Assembly (NCBI RefSeq): GCF_025628985.1
Contig: NZ_JAOTEM010000002.1
Location: forward strand, 496,001-560,000
Length of the DNA stretch: 64,000 nucleotides
From: Chryseobacterium edaphi
GTDB lineage: Bacteria > Bacteroidota > Bacteroidia > Flavobacteriales > Weeksellaceae
Reading direction: 5' to 3'
Part shown: one piece after another, positions 54,603 through 62,380 of the stretch
How positions within the stretch are numbered: position 1 is the stretch's first letter
Layout of the letters: each line of letters opens with the position of its first letter
Translations under genes and position numbers: made by a program
The notes under the pieces: model-generated
Told to the model about the DNA's origin: nothing
Seen by the model: the letters and a program-made list of their open reading frames with translations, nothing else
Databases searched by the model: none

Positions 54603-55628
54603 ATGAGTTTATTCGATATGTTTACGCAAGAGATTGCGATAGACCTTGGAACCGCCAACACGCTTATCATCCATAATAATAAAATTGTTATAGATCAGCC
54701 TTCAATTGTTGCAATTGAGCGTTCTACGGGAAGACCGATTGCTGTAGGGGAACAAGCAAAACATATGCAGGGTAAAACCCATGAAGACATCAAAACCATC
54801 CGTCCTTTGAAAGACGGAGTTATCGCAGATTTCCATGCTTCTGAGCATATGATCAAAGAATTTATCAAGAAAATTCCGGGGATCAAAGGAAGGTTTATTC
54901 AGCCGGCTTTAAGAATTGTAATCTGTATTCCTTCCGGAATTACAGAGGTTGAAAAAAGAGCGGTTAGAGATTCTGCACAAAAAGTGAATGCAAAAGAAGT
55001 ACGATTGATTTATGAACCGATGGCTGCTGCAATTGGAGTAGGTATTGACGTTCAAAAGCCGGAAGGTAACATGATTATCGACATAGGTGGTGGAACTACT
55101 GAGATCGCTGTTGTTGCTTTGGGAGGTATTGTTTGTGACAAATCTGTGAAAATTGCAGGTGATGTATTTACAAATGATATTGCTTATTTTTTAAGAACGC
55201 ATCATAATCTTTACATTGGTGAAAGAACTGCAGAAAGAGTGAAAATAGAAGTTGGTTCTGCGGTTGAAGATCTTGATGTAGATATCGATGATATTCCGGT
55301 ACAGGGAAGAGATCTTATTACCGGTAAACCAAAAGAAATTATGGTTGGTTATAAAGAGATCGCTCGTGCTTTAGATAAATCTATTATCAGAATTGAAGAT
55401 TCCGTAATGGAAACTCTTTCTCTTACTCCTCCTGAGTTGGCAGCCGATATTTATAAAACGGGTATTTATCTTGCGGGTGGTGGTGCTTTGCTAAGAGGTC
55501 TTGCAGACAGACTGCACAAGAAAACAGGTCTTCCTGTATTCGTGGCAGAAGATCCATTGAGAGCTGTTGTAAGAGGAACGGGGATCGCACTTAAGAATAT
55601 GGATAAATTCAATTTCTTAATTAAATAA
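54603..55628 (+). CDS. mreB: Rod shape-determining protein MreB
   Basis: A 341-residue actin homologue that guides lateral wall synthesis. Nucleotide motifs are IAIDLGTANTLI (phosphate 1), NMIIDIGGGTTEIAVV (phosphate 2) and YLAGGGALLRGLADRL (adenosine). It is the first gene of the elongasome operon, with an AAGGAG site 6 bp before the ATG, and is followed by mreC after 26 bp. Confidence 0.97.
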   Translation: MSLFDMFTQEIAIDLGTANTLIIHNNKIVIDQPSIVAIERSTGRPIAVGEQAKHMQGKTHEDIKTIRPLKDGVIADFHASEHMIKEFIKKIPGIKGRFIQPALRIVICIPSGITEVEKRAVRDSAQKVNAKEVRLIYEPMAAAIGVGIDVQKPEGNMIIDIGGGTTEIAVVALGGIVCDKSVKIAGDVFTNDIAYFLRTHHNLYIGERTAERVKIEVGSAVEDLDVDIDDIPVQGRDLITGKPKEIMVGYKEIARALDKSIIRIEDSVMETLSLTPPELAADIYKTGIYLAGGGALLRGLADRLHKKTGLPVFVAEDPLRAVVRGTGIALKNMDKFNFLIK

Positions 55629-55654
55629 TTTTAACTTTTTACGACTTTATCTGA

Positions 55655-56509
55655 ATGGGATTTTTGCTGAGATTATTTTCGAAGAATGCGCTTTTTGTAT
55701 TCTTTATTTTCCTGCAAATTATTGCTCTTGTTCTGATATTCTCTAAAAACGCAATGCAACAGTCCTGGCTTGCGGGGCAAACTGCGGCATTCAACTCCTG
55801 GGTTTCAGGATATATTGATGAGGGGGTTTCTTATTTAAAATTAAAGCAAACCAACGAAGGTCTTGTTGCCCAGAATAAAGCCTTGATGGTTGAATTGTAC
55901 GGTAAGCAAGGCGCTAAAAATCCGGTTTTCAGAAAAGTGCATGATACTTTGGGAGGCGGACAAATCTATACATTCGTAGACGGTGAAATTGTCTTTAACA
56001 GCATCAACCGAAGAAATAATTACTTTACCATTAACCGCGGAAAACGCGATGGTGTTCTTCCTCAAATGGGTGTAATGGCTCCGAGAGGAATTGCCGGAAT
56101 TGTTATCAACTCGACAGATAGCTATGCATTGGTACAATCTGTTCTTAGTGTCAATAAAATCAGAATTAATGCTGCATTAAAAAATTCAGGATACTTTGGT
56201 ACACTGACTTGGAGAGGAGATAATTCCAGAGTGATGCACTTGGCAGATGTTCCGAAATATGTTTCTTTGAAAATTGGTGATACAATCATAACAGACGGGA
56301 AGTCAGCAATTTTTCCTAAAGGTGTGATGATCGGTACTGTAGCAGGTTACACTGTAGACAACCAAACCGGTTTCTGGGATATTTCTGTTGAATTAAGCGA
56401 AAAAATGGGCGCTCTAAATAAGGTTTTTGTAGTTAAAAATCTTAAAAAAGCTGAGGTTCAGAAAATTAGCGATACGATGCAAGCTGTAATAAAAAAAGAA
56501 AATGATTAG
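55655..56509 (+). CDS. mreC: Rod shape-determining protein MreC
   Basis: A 284-residue MreC: one N-terminal membrane helix (about 12-31), a coiled coil (about 60-85, LKQTNEGLVAQNKALMVEL), then two beta-barrels (about 110-270) with GVMAPRGIAGIVINSTDSYA and ITDGKSAIFPKGVMIGTVAG. It links MreB to PBP2 in the periplasm. It overlaps mreD by 8 bp. Confidence 0.93.
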   Translation: MGFLLRLFSKNALFVFFIFLQIIALVLIFSKNAMQQSWLAGQTAAFNSWVSGYIDEGVSYLKLKQTNEGLVAQNKALMVELYGKQGAKNPVFRKVHDTLGGGQIYTFVDGEIVFNSINRRNNYFTINRGKRDGVLPQMGVMAPRGIAGIVINSTDSYALVQSVLSVNKIRINAALKNSGYFGTLTWRGDNSRVMHLADVPKYVSLKIGDTIITDGKSAIFPKGVMIGTVAGYTVDNQTGFWDISVELSEKMGALNKVFVVKNLKKAEVQKISDTMQAVIKKEND

Positions 56510-57008
56510 CAGGACGTTATTTACAGATCTTTTGATCATGATTTTTCTGGTTGCATTACAGATATTTGTTTTGAACAGAATTACGCTTTTCGGAAAGTAT
56601 ACTCCGGTTTTATATCCGGTGTTTGTCATGTTTTATCCATTCTTTAGAAATAAATTTCAGTTTTTAGCTTTAAGTTTTTTAATAGGTTTGTCCATTGATG
56701 CATTTTTGTATTCTTGGGGAATAAACGCTTTAGCAACTACAGTAATCGCTTATTTCAGAACACTGATCTTCAGAACATCTACAGATACATCTACAGATTT
56801 CTTTTCATTTCAATCACTGCAGTGGACTCAGTTTTTGCTGTTCCTATTCTCAAGCATATTTTTACATCAGCTTTTGGTACAGTATATCGAGTTTTTCAAA
56901 TTCAGCAGAATCTTCGAAATCTTACTTAATGTGTTGGTAACTAGTGTAATTTCTTTTATATTTATCATAGTTTACGCATTAATATTTAAAATCAAACAGA
57001 AAGTTTGA
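56502..57008 (+). CDS. mreD: Rod shape-determining protein MreD
   Basis: A 168-residue membrane protein with about five helices; the call rests on its position between mreC and the PBP2 gene and on weak family features (FGKYTPVLYPVFVMFYPF and GLSIDAFLYSWGINA). It starts 8 bp before the mreC stop and ends 4 bp inside the PBP2 gene. Confidence 0.85.
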   Translation: MISRTLFTDLLIMIFLVALQIFVLNRITLFGKYTPVLYPVFVMFYPFFRNKFQFLALSFLIGLSIDAFLYSWGINALATTVIAYFRTLIFRTSTDTSTDFFSFQSLQWTQFLLFLFSSIFLHQLLVQYIEFFKFSRIFEILLNVLVTSVISFIFIIVYALIFKIKQKV

Positions 57009-59032
57009 ACACACGCCATATAAAAATCTTATCTGTTCTTATCATTCTTGCTATCATTTTTGTGGCAAGACTTTCTTATTTACAATTATTTACAGATAGA
57101 TATGCATTGAATGCAGCCAATACTTCGATAAAAACCGAATATGTCATTCCGCAACGTGGAGTTATTTTTGACCGCAACGGAAAAATCATGGTGGGAAACC
57201 AGCCTGCCTATGAAATTTCTTTTACACAGGCTTTAATGAAACCTGATTTTGACACTGTTGCTTTCTGTAATTTAATGAAAATTGAAAAAAATGATTTCAT
57301 TAAAAGAATTAAACTTATTAAAAGCGAAAAATACTATTCAAAGCTGACTCCTATGACTTTCATCAAAGATTTGAGCAGAGAGGAAATTGCACGAGTTCAG
57401 GAAATTATATTTAAATATCCCGCTTTCAGTATTGTTCAGCGTCCGCAGAGGCAGTATGAAGTTTCCACATCAGGAAACCTTTTGGGCTACACAAGTGAAG
57501 TCAACGACAGAGAGATCAAAAAAGATTCTACCTATTATCTTCCGGGAGACCTCATCGGAAAAACAGGAATTGAAAAGTCTTACGAAAAAGAACTGCGGGG
57601 TGTAAAAGGAATCAAATATATTCAGAAAGATATTAAACTCCGAAATGTAGGTCCTTATAAAAACGGAACTTTAGATCGTGATGTGATTACAGGAAAAGAT
57701 ATTACTTTAACGATTGATTACGATCTGCAGAGAATGGCCGAAGAAATGATGATCGATAAGCACGGTGCTATTGTTGCTATTGATCCGAATAACGGAGAAG
57801 TTTTAGTTGCTGCAACCGGACCGGATATCGATCCCAATCTTTTCACGGGACCTAATAAGTCTAAAAATTTATATGCACTTTCAAAAGATACAATTTACGA
57901 AAACAAACCTACGTTTGACCGGTCTTTACAGGCAGGTTATCCTCCTGGTTCGACTTTCAAATTGCTGACCGCTTTAGCTGCTATGCAAATGGGAGTAATG
58001 GATGAAAATACGATTTTCCCTTGTGGCGGCGGTTTTTATTACAAAGGAAAAAGAATAAAAGGTCATGGTGGAGCAGATCCGTTGATTCCTTCTATTCAGG
58101 TTTCTAGTAACTGTTTTTTCACGTATGCATTTATTGCTATTATTAAAAAATATCCCGGAAATCCATCGAAAGGTGTTGACGAATGGAAAAAAATCATGAG
58201 CAGCTTCGGAGTTGGTGAATTCTTAAATAATGATTTTGCAGTTGGTGCAAAAGGCAGAATTCCTTCCGGTGATTTTTACGAAAAGAGATTTAAAGCAATT
58301 ATTAAGGCAAACGGTTCTAAGAAAGACAATTATAAAAGCTGGGACGAAATGTCAACCGGAGCCATCTACAACGGAATGGGACAGGGTGATGTTTTGGTAA
58401 CACCAATTCAGTTAGCAAATTATGTAAGCGCAATTGCCAACAGAGGGTGGTATTACACACCACATATCGTAAAGTCGATTGACGGAAAACCAAATCCTGA
58501 TCCTAGATTTAAGGTCAAACATCAAACTTTAGTCGACGCAAAACACTTTGGACCAGTTCTAAAGGGAATGGAAGCTGTGGTTTTGAGAGGAACAGCAAGA
58601 GGATTAATGTCTAAAGATTTCACTCAATTGGCAAAGACAGGAACTGCGCAGGTTCCTCAAGGAAAAGATAACTCTATTTTTGTTTTAATTGCTCCTGCTG
58701 ATAAACCGAAAATTGTAGTCGTTGCTGTAATGGAACATGCCGGATTTGGTGCAACTTGGGCAGGTCCTGCCTGTACTGTAATTGCCGAAAAATATATTAC
58801 GGGAGATCTTAAAAGGGAACATCTTTATAAAAAGATGATTACTTCGAGTTTTATGCCTGAATATAAAAGACAGTGGGTTGCCGATCTGAAAAGAAAAGGA
58901 TTATATAAAGAGCCAAAACCAGATTCTATTAAACTTAAAAGAATACAGGATAGCTTAAATCTTATTAAAAAAGCAAAAGAAAAATTAGAAGCCAAGAAGA
59001 AAGTTGAACCTAAAAAACCTGTGAAGCAATGA
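57005..59032 (+). CDS. mrdA: Penicillin-binding protein 2 (elongasome transpeptidase)
   Basis: A 675-residue class B PBP. It begins with a TTG start that overlaps the mreD stop (TTGA), gives MNTRHIKILS and puts the membrane helix at about 8-28. A dimerisation/non-catalytic domain follows (about 45-215). Transpeptidase motifs are SxxK at 316-319 (PGSTFKLL), SxN at 367-369 (SSN) and KTGT at 544-547. The C-terminal 60 residues form a Lys-rich tail. Cross-links the wall with RodA, whose gene follows with 4 bp overlap. Confidence 0.96.
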   Translation: MNTRHIKILSVLIILAIIFVARLSYLQLFTDRYALNAANTSIKTEYVIPQRGVIFDRNGKIMVGNQPAYEISFTQALMKPDFDTVAFCNLMKIEKNDFIKRIKLIKSEKYYSKLTPMTFIKDLSREEIARVQEIIFKYPAFSIVQRPQRQYEVSTSGNLLGYTSEVNDREIKKDSTYYLPGDLIGKTGIEKSYEKELRGVKGIKYIQKDIKLRNVGPYKNGTLDRDVITGKDITLTIDYDLQRMAEEMMIDKHGAIVAIDPNNGEVLVAATGPDIDPNLFTGPNKSKNLYALSKDTIYENKPTFDRSLQAGYPPGSTFKLLTALAAMQMGVMDENTIFPCGGGFYYKGKRIKGHGGADPLIPSIQVSSNCFFTYAFIAIIKKYPGNPSKGVDEWKKIMSSFGVGEFLNNDFAVGAKGRIPSGDFYEKRFKAIIKANGSKKDNYKSWDEMSTGAIYNGMGQGDVLVTPIQLANYVSAIANRGWYYTPHIVKSIDGKPNPDPRFKVKHQTLVDAKHFGPVLKGMEAVVLRGTARGLMSKDFTQLAKTGTAQVPQGKDNSIFVLIAPADKPKIVVVAVMEHAGFGATWAGPACTVIAEKYITGDLKREHLYKKMITSSFMPEYKRQWVADLKRKGLYKEPKPDSIKLKRIQDSLNLIKKAKEKLEAKKKVEPKKPVKQ

Positions 59033-60396
59033 AGTGGACAGAAGGAATAGATAAATTAGGTTTAGGATTGTATTTCTTGCTTTGCATTTTTGCTATTGCC
59101 AATATTTACAGTGTTGATGAAGGTTTAGGTAAAAAGCAATTAATCTTTTTCGGGATTTCTATATTTGTTGGGTTGATTATTTTTTTCAGCCGTAGTAAGT
59201 TTTTCGAAAATATGTCCGGAATAATTTATATCGGTGGGGTTTTATTATTAATCGGACTGTTTCCCTTCGGAAAGGAGATTTTAGGACAAAAAAACTGGTA
59301 TAAATTTGGAAGTTTTACGATGCAGCCTGTAGAGTTTGCAAAAATAGGTGTTGCATTAATGCTTGCCAATTACGTTTCAGGACCCGAATATAATTTAAAA
59401 AACAGGAAATCACTTTTAACAACTCTTGCAATTGTCGGCATTCCTGCCGTTGTGGTTTTGGCAATTCCCGATGTGGGATCGTTGCTGGTTTTTACGGCAT
59501 TTTTTATTGCATTATACCGTGAAGGTTTAAGCGGATGGTTGTTTGGTATTGGATTTACATTGGCGGCTGTTTTCCTAACGTCAATTGCTTTGCCACCTTT
59601 GTATGTAATATTATTTATGATATTGATTGCAGAGATTGCAATTGCCATTTCAATGCTTAGACTTTCGTTAGATTTACTTATTATTTTAGGCATTATTGTA
59701 GTTCTTGTAATTAGTTATTTTGCCTTGATTTTTAATCCATTTATCTTAATGGGGATTGTAATTATGGGTGGAATTTTCCTGATAATTAAAGCTTTTAAAG
59801 ATTCCATAGATATTATTTCAATTGTTTCTGTGGTATCCGTAATTTTATTTCTTTCGTTGATTTCTTTTGGAACACCCTATATTCTTGAAAAAATGCCAAA
59901 ACACCAGAGAGAAAGAATCGAGGTTTTATATAAAGGTGAAAAAGCTTTTAGAGATACTTCCGGTTATAATTTACTCTACTCCAAAACCGCCATTGGTTCA
60001 GGAGGAATGTGGGGGAAAGGGTATCGTGAAGGATCAGTGACTCAAGGGAAATTCGTTCCTGAGCAGGAGACCGATTATATTTTCTGTACTGTTGGTGAAG
60101 AATGGGGCTTTGTGGGAAGTACAGTTTTAGTATTGTGCTACATGGTTTTCATTGGGAGAATATATTATCTTGCAGAGCAGCAAAAGTCAGCTTTTAACAG
60201 GGTTTTTGGGTACTCGTTTGCTTCTATCCTTTTGATGCACTTTTCTATCAATTTAGGGATGGTTATGGGGTTATTTCCGACCGTTGGTATTCCGTTACCA
60301 TATTTCAGTTATGGAGGAAGTTCATTGCTCGCCTTTTCTATGATGACTTTTATTTTCTTTAAGCTTAATTATGCTGATAAAAACAGTTTGGTGTAG
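59029..60396 (+). CDS. rodA: Peptidoglycan polymerase RodA (SEDS)
   Basis: A 455-residue SEDS glycosyltransferase with ten or more membrane helices. Landmarks are SFTMQPVEFAKIGVALMLA, AIPDVGSLLVF, and the C-terminal GLFPTVGIPLPYFSYGGSS. It is longer than E. coli RodA (370 residues); the extra length lies around residues 170-270 in a stretch of extra hydrophobic helices. It works with the adjacent PBP2. ATGA overlap with the previous gene. Confidence 0.95.
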   Translation: MKWTEGIDKLGLGLYFLLCIFAIANIYSVDEGLGKKQLIFFGISIFVGLIIFFSRSKFFENMSGIIYIGGVLLLIGLFPFGKEILGQKNWYKFGSFTMQPVEFAKIGVALMLANYVSGPEYNLKNRKSLLTTLAIVGIPAVVVLAIPDVGSLLVFTAFFIALYREGLSGWLFGIGFTLAAVFLTSIALPPLYVILFMILIAEIAIAISMLRLSLDLLIILGIIVVLVISYFALIFNPFILMGIVIMGGIFLIIKAFKDSIDIISIVSVVSVILFLSLISFGTPYILEKMPKHQRERIEVLYKGEKAFRDTSGYNLLYSKTAIGSGGMWGKGYREGSVTQGKFVPEQETDYIFCTVGEEWGFVGSTVLVLCYMVFIGRIYYLAEQQKSAFNRVFGYSFASILLMHFSINLGMVMGLFPTVGIPLPYFSYGGSSLLAFSMMTFIFFKLNYADKNSLV

Positions 60397-60399
60397 AAG

Positions 60400-60520
60400 A
60401 GCTGAAAGTTAGAAGTTGGGTGATGGAAGTTTACAGTATTTTCATCTAAATTCTATCAATTTCCTAAATTCTTTTAAGCAAATATCTGCGCAATCTGCCA
60501 AATCAGCGAGAGAAAAATTT
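60400..60520. repeat. Degenerate intergenic repeats after rodA
   Basis: The gap after rodA holds GCTGAAAGTTAGAAGTTGGG/TGATGGAAGTTT, imperfect copies of a GAAGTTGG-like unit, then ATCTGCGCAATCTGCCAAATC, imperfect copies of ATCTGC. Both resemble dispersed low-complexity repeats that I associate with this genus. No gene was found in it. Confidence 0.4.
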
Positions 60521-60555
60521 CTAATATTTTTATCTAAATACAATCGTAAAATTTT

Positions 60556-61137
60556 ATGAGTGAAGCTTACGTCTCAGATCAAAATTATACTCAATTAAAT
60601 TTTGTTGAATCACATTTGCAGATTGGTGAATACGAAAATTGTACATTTCAGAACTGCAATTTTGAATACGCTGATCTTTCCCAGTTTAAATTTACAGATT
60701 GCGAGTTTGTTGACTGTAATTTAAGCATGACCAAATTGATAGGAACAGCTTTTCGGGATGTAATTTTTAAGGACTGCAAAATGTTCGGGATGCATTTCGA
60801 CGACTGTAATGAGTTTGGAATGTCTTTCAGATTTGAAGGATGTGCTTTAAATAATTCTGTTTTTTATAAAACGACAATCAAAAGAACTGTATTTAAAAAT
60901 TGTAAATTAATTGAAGTAGATTTTGCTGAATGTGATTTGTCGAATTCAATATTTTCAAACTGTGATTTCAGCGGTGCTACATTCGAAAGAACCAATTTGG
61001 AAAAAGCAGATTTGAGAACATCTTTCAATTACACCATCAATCCTGATTCTAACAGGTTAAAGAAGACCAAATTTTCCCTTTCAGAAATTCATGGACTACT
61101 TCGTAGATTTGATATAGAAATTGATAAGAATAGCTGA
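60556..61137 (+). CDS. Pentapeptide repeat protein, Qnr-like
   Basis: A 193-residue right-handed quadrilateral beta-helix protein made of A/C-[D/N]-[L/F]-x-x repeats (for example CTFQNCNFEYADLSQFKFTD, then CDLSNSIFSNCDFSGATF). Breaks around residues 75-95 (MHFDDCNEFGMSF) look like the loop that interrupts Qnr. The C-terminal NLEKADLRTSFNYTINPD, NRLKKTKFS and GLLRRFDIEID closely follow the end of Qnr proteins, which dimerise there. Qnr proteins mimic DNA and shield gyrase from quinolones; activity here is untested. Confidence 0.8.
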   Translation: MSEAYVSDQNYTQLNFVESHLQIGEYENCTFQNCNFEYADLSQFKFTDCEFVDCNLSMTKLIGTAFRDVIFKDCKMFGMHFDDCNEFGMSFRFEGCALNNSVFYKTTIKRTVFKNCKLIEVDFAECDLSNSIFSNCDFSGATFERTNLEKADLRTSFNYTINPDSNRLKKTKFSLSEIHGLLRRFDIEIDKNS

Positions 61138-61185
61138 TTTTAATGAACTTCTGGAAAGTTATCTTTCAAAATTTTTCACTCTCAG

Positions 61186-61252
61186 TTTGTCATTCCGCAG
61201 GAATCTAAAGTCGAATTGCAAATTGATGTTGAGATTCCTACGAAATGACAAA
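61186..61252. repeat. Imperfect palindromic repeat of the GTCATTCC type
   Basis: Two 21-base arms, TTTGTCATTCCGCAGGAATCT (61186-61206, one extra T at the left) and the inverse at 61232-61252 (AGATTCCTACGAAATGACAAA), match at 19 of 21 positions around a 25-base spacer. This is a MITE/REP-like element of a type widespread in bacteria of this group. Confidence 0.65.
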
Positions 61253-61300
61253 GAGGATATGTAATTTTTAGAATCGTATTTGAATTAAAGCAAAAAACAA

Positions 61301-61323
61301 AAGCCATCAAATTTTGATGGCTT
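61301..61323 (-). terminator. Terminator after the NlpC/P60 gene
   Basis: On the minus strand AAGCCATCAAAA-TTTGATGGCTT is a 10-bp stem followed by TTGTTTTTTG. It lies 27 bp past the NlpC gene stop. Confidence 0.75.
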
Positions 61324-61349
61324 CATTTATATAAATCAATTATTTAAAA

Positions 61350-62039
61350 CTAAAAACTAGTAGAGGCTAAATTGTTGTAGCTTTCTCCGTTCTCATTGAT
61401 CACTCTTTTGGCAAACCTGAATTTTGGTCCCCAATAAGAATCATTCAGTGAAGAGATCATTACTCCTTTTGAAGTGGCTGCGTGAATGAATTTTACTTCT
61501 CCTTCTTCAGTTACATCTTCTACAATTCCTACGTGAGAAATTCTTTTTCCGTGAGAGAAGAAAATTAAGTCTCCTTTCTGAAGGTTTTCTTTGTCGATTG
61601 ATTCTCCTTCCTGAGATTGAGATGCTGCAACTCTTGGTAATGTAAGTCCTGCTGCTGCTCCGAATACTGATAATACAAATGCTGAACAGTCGATCCCGTT
61701 TCTTGTAGTTCCTCCGTATCTGTAAGGAGTTCCCAAGTAAGTCTGAGCTTCTGTTAAAATATTATCAATAGTCTTATTATGTTTAATCGCTTTTGCGATT
61801 TCAGAATTTTTTAAAGAATTTTTTGCGTTTGCGATTGCCACTGTTTTTTCAGAGATGAAAGAGTTGATTAACAACTTTTTATCATTCTCCATCTTGGTAT
61901 CTATTGCAGCAAGTTTGGCATCTGTTTTGTATTCTTTAGTGTAAGTTGCCGGTTTTGAAACTACGTAATTAGTAACGCATGATTGTAGTGATATTGTAGA
62001 AACGAAAGCAACCAAATAAAACAAAACTCTTTTCTTCAT
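61350..62039 (-). CDS. NlpC/P60 (C40) peptidase lipoprotein
   Basis: A 229-residue lipoprotein (lipobox LQSC near residue 21). A charged linker (about 30-85) precedes the C40 domain with the catalytic Cys in RNGIDCSAFVLSVFG and the His in RISHVGIVEDV; the third residue (His/Gln) is in the KFIHAATSKG stretch. It would cut peptide stems in peptidoglycan at the outer membrane. A -7 box candidate (TACTTTTG on the minus strand, 62092-62099) lies 53 bp upstream. Confidence 0.92.
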   Translation of the reverse strand: MKKRVLFYLVAFVSTISLQSCVTNYVVSKPATYTKEYKTDAKLAAIDTKMENDKKLLINSFISEKTVAIANAKNSLKNSEIAKAIKHNKTIDNILTEAQTYLGTPYRYGGTTRNGIDCSAFVLSVFGAAAGLTLPRVAASQSQEGESIDKENLQKGDLIFFSHGKRISHVGIVEDVTEEGEVKFIHAATSKGVMISSLNDSYWGPKFRFAKRVINENGESYNNLASTSF

Positions 62040-62330
62040 ATATTTTTTATTATCCGTGTTAAAAAGGAATATTTATTTCTCTAAAGCAATACAAAAGTAG
62101 ATATTCCAGATAAGACAGCCTCGGTATGATTATTATCATGTTGTCGTTTTAACACATTTTAACATCCTGCTCAAGTATGTTAAAGAAAAATAAGCCGCTA
62201 CGTCCCTATTTTGGTGATCATGCGGTTTTTTTTATTAAGATTTTTTAACATAATATATCTGTTTTCCTTTATCAATCAATGTTCTTTAAAACTGAAATTC
62301 TAAAGATTAGCTGTTAAAAAAGCATAAAAA
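62040..62330. other. Intergenic region without recognised gene
   Basis: This gap between the NlpC gene and the glutamine synthetase gene holds no likely ORF. It contains the nlpC -7 box candidate at 62092-62099, a TTTTAACA/TTTTAACA direct repeat near 62143-62165 and a GC-rich patch GCCGC...GCGG around 62194-62228 followed by eight T residues on the + strand. A small RNA or attenuator is possible but not shown. Confidence 0.35.
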
Positions 62331-62355
62331 AAGTTCCCTGAAAAACAGGGAACCT
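62331..62355 (-). terminator. Terminator after the glutamine synthetase gene
   Basis: On the minus strand GTTCCCTG-TTTTT-CAGGGAAC followed by TTTTTTT. It lies 26 bp beyond the stop of the glutamine synthetase gene. Confidence 0.85.
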
Positions 62356-62380
62356 TCACTAATATGGAACTTTACAGATG

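Noticed and set aside
62040..62330. tmRNA, 6S or SRP RNA gene
   Set aside because: None of the conserved motifs (for example GGAAGGAAGCAGCC-like SRP core or tRNA-like ends) could be found.
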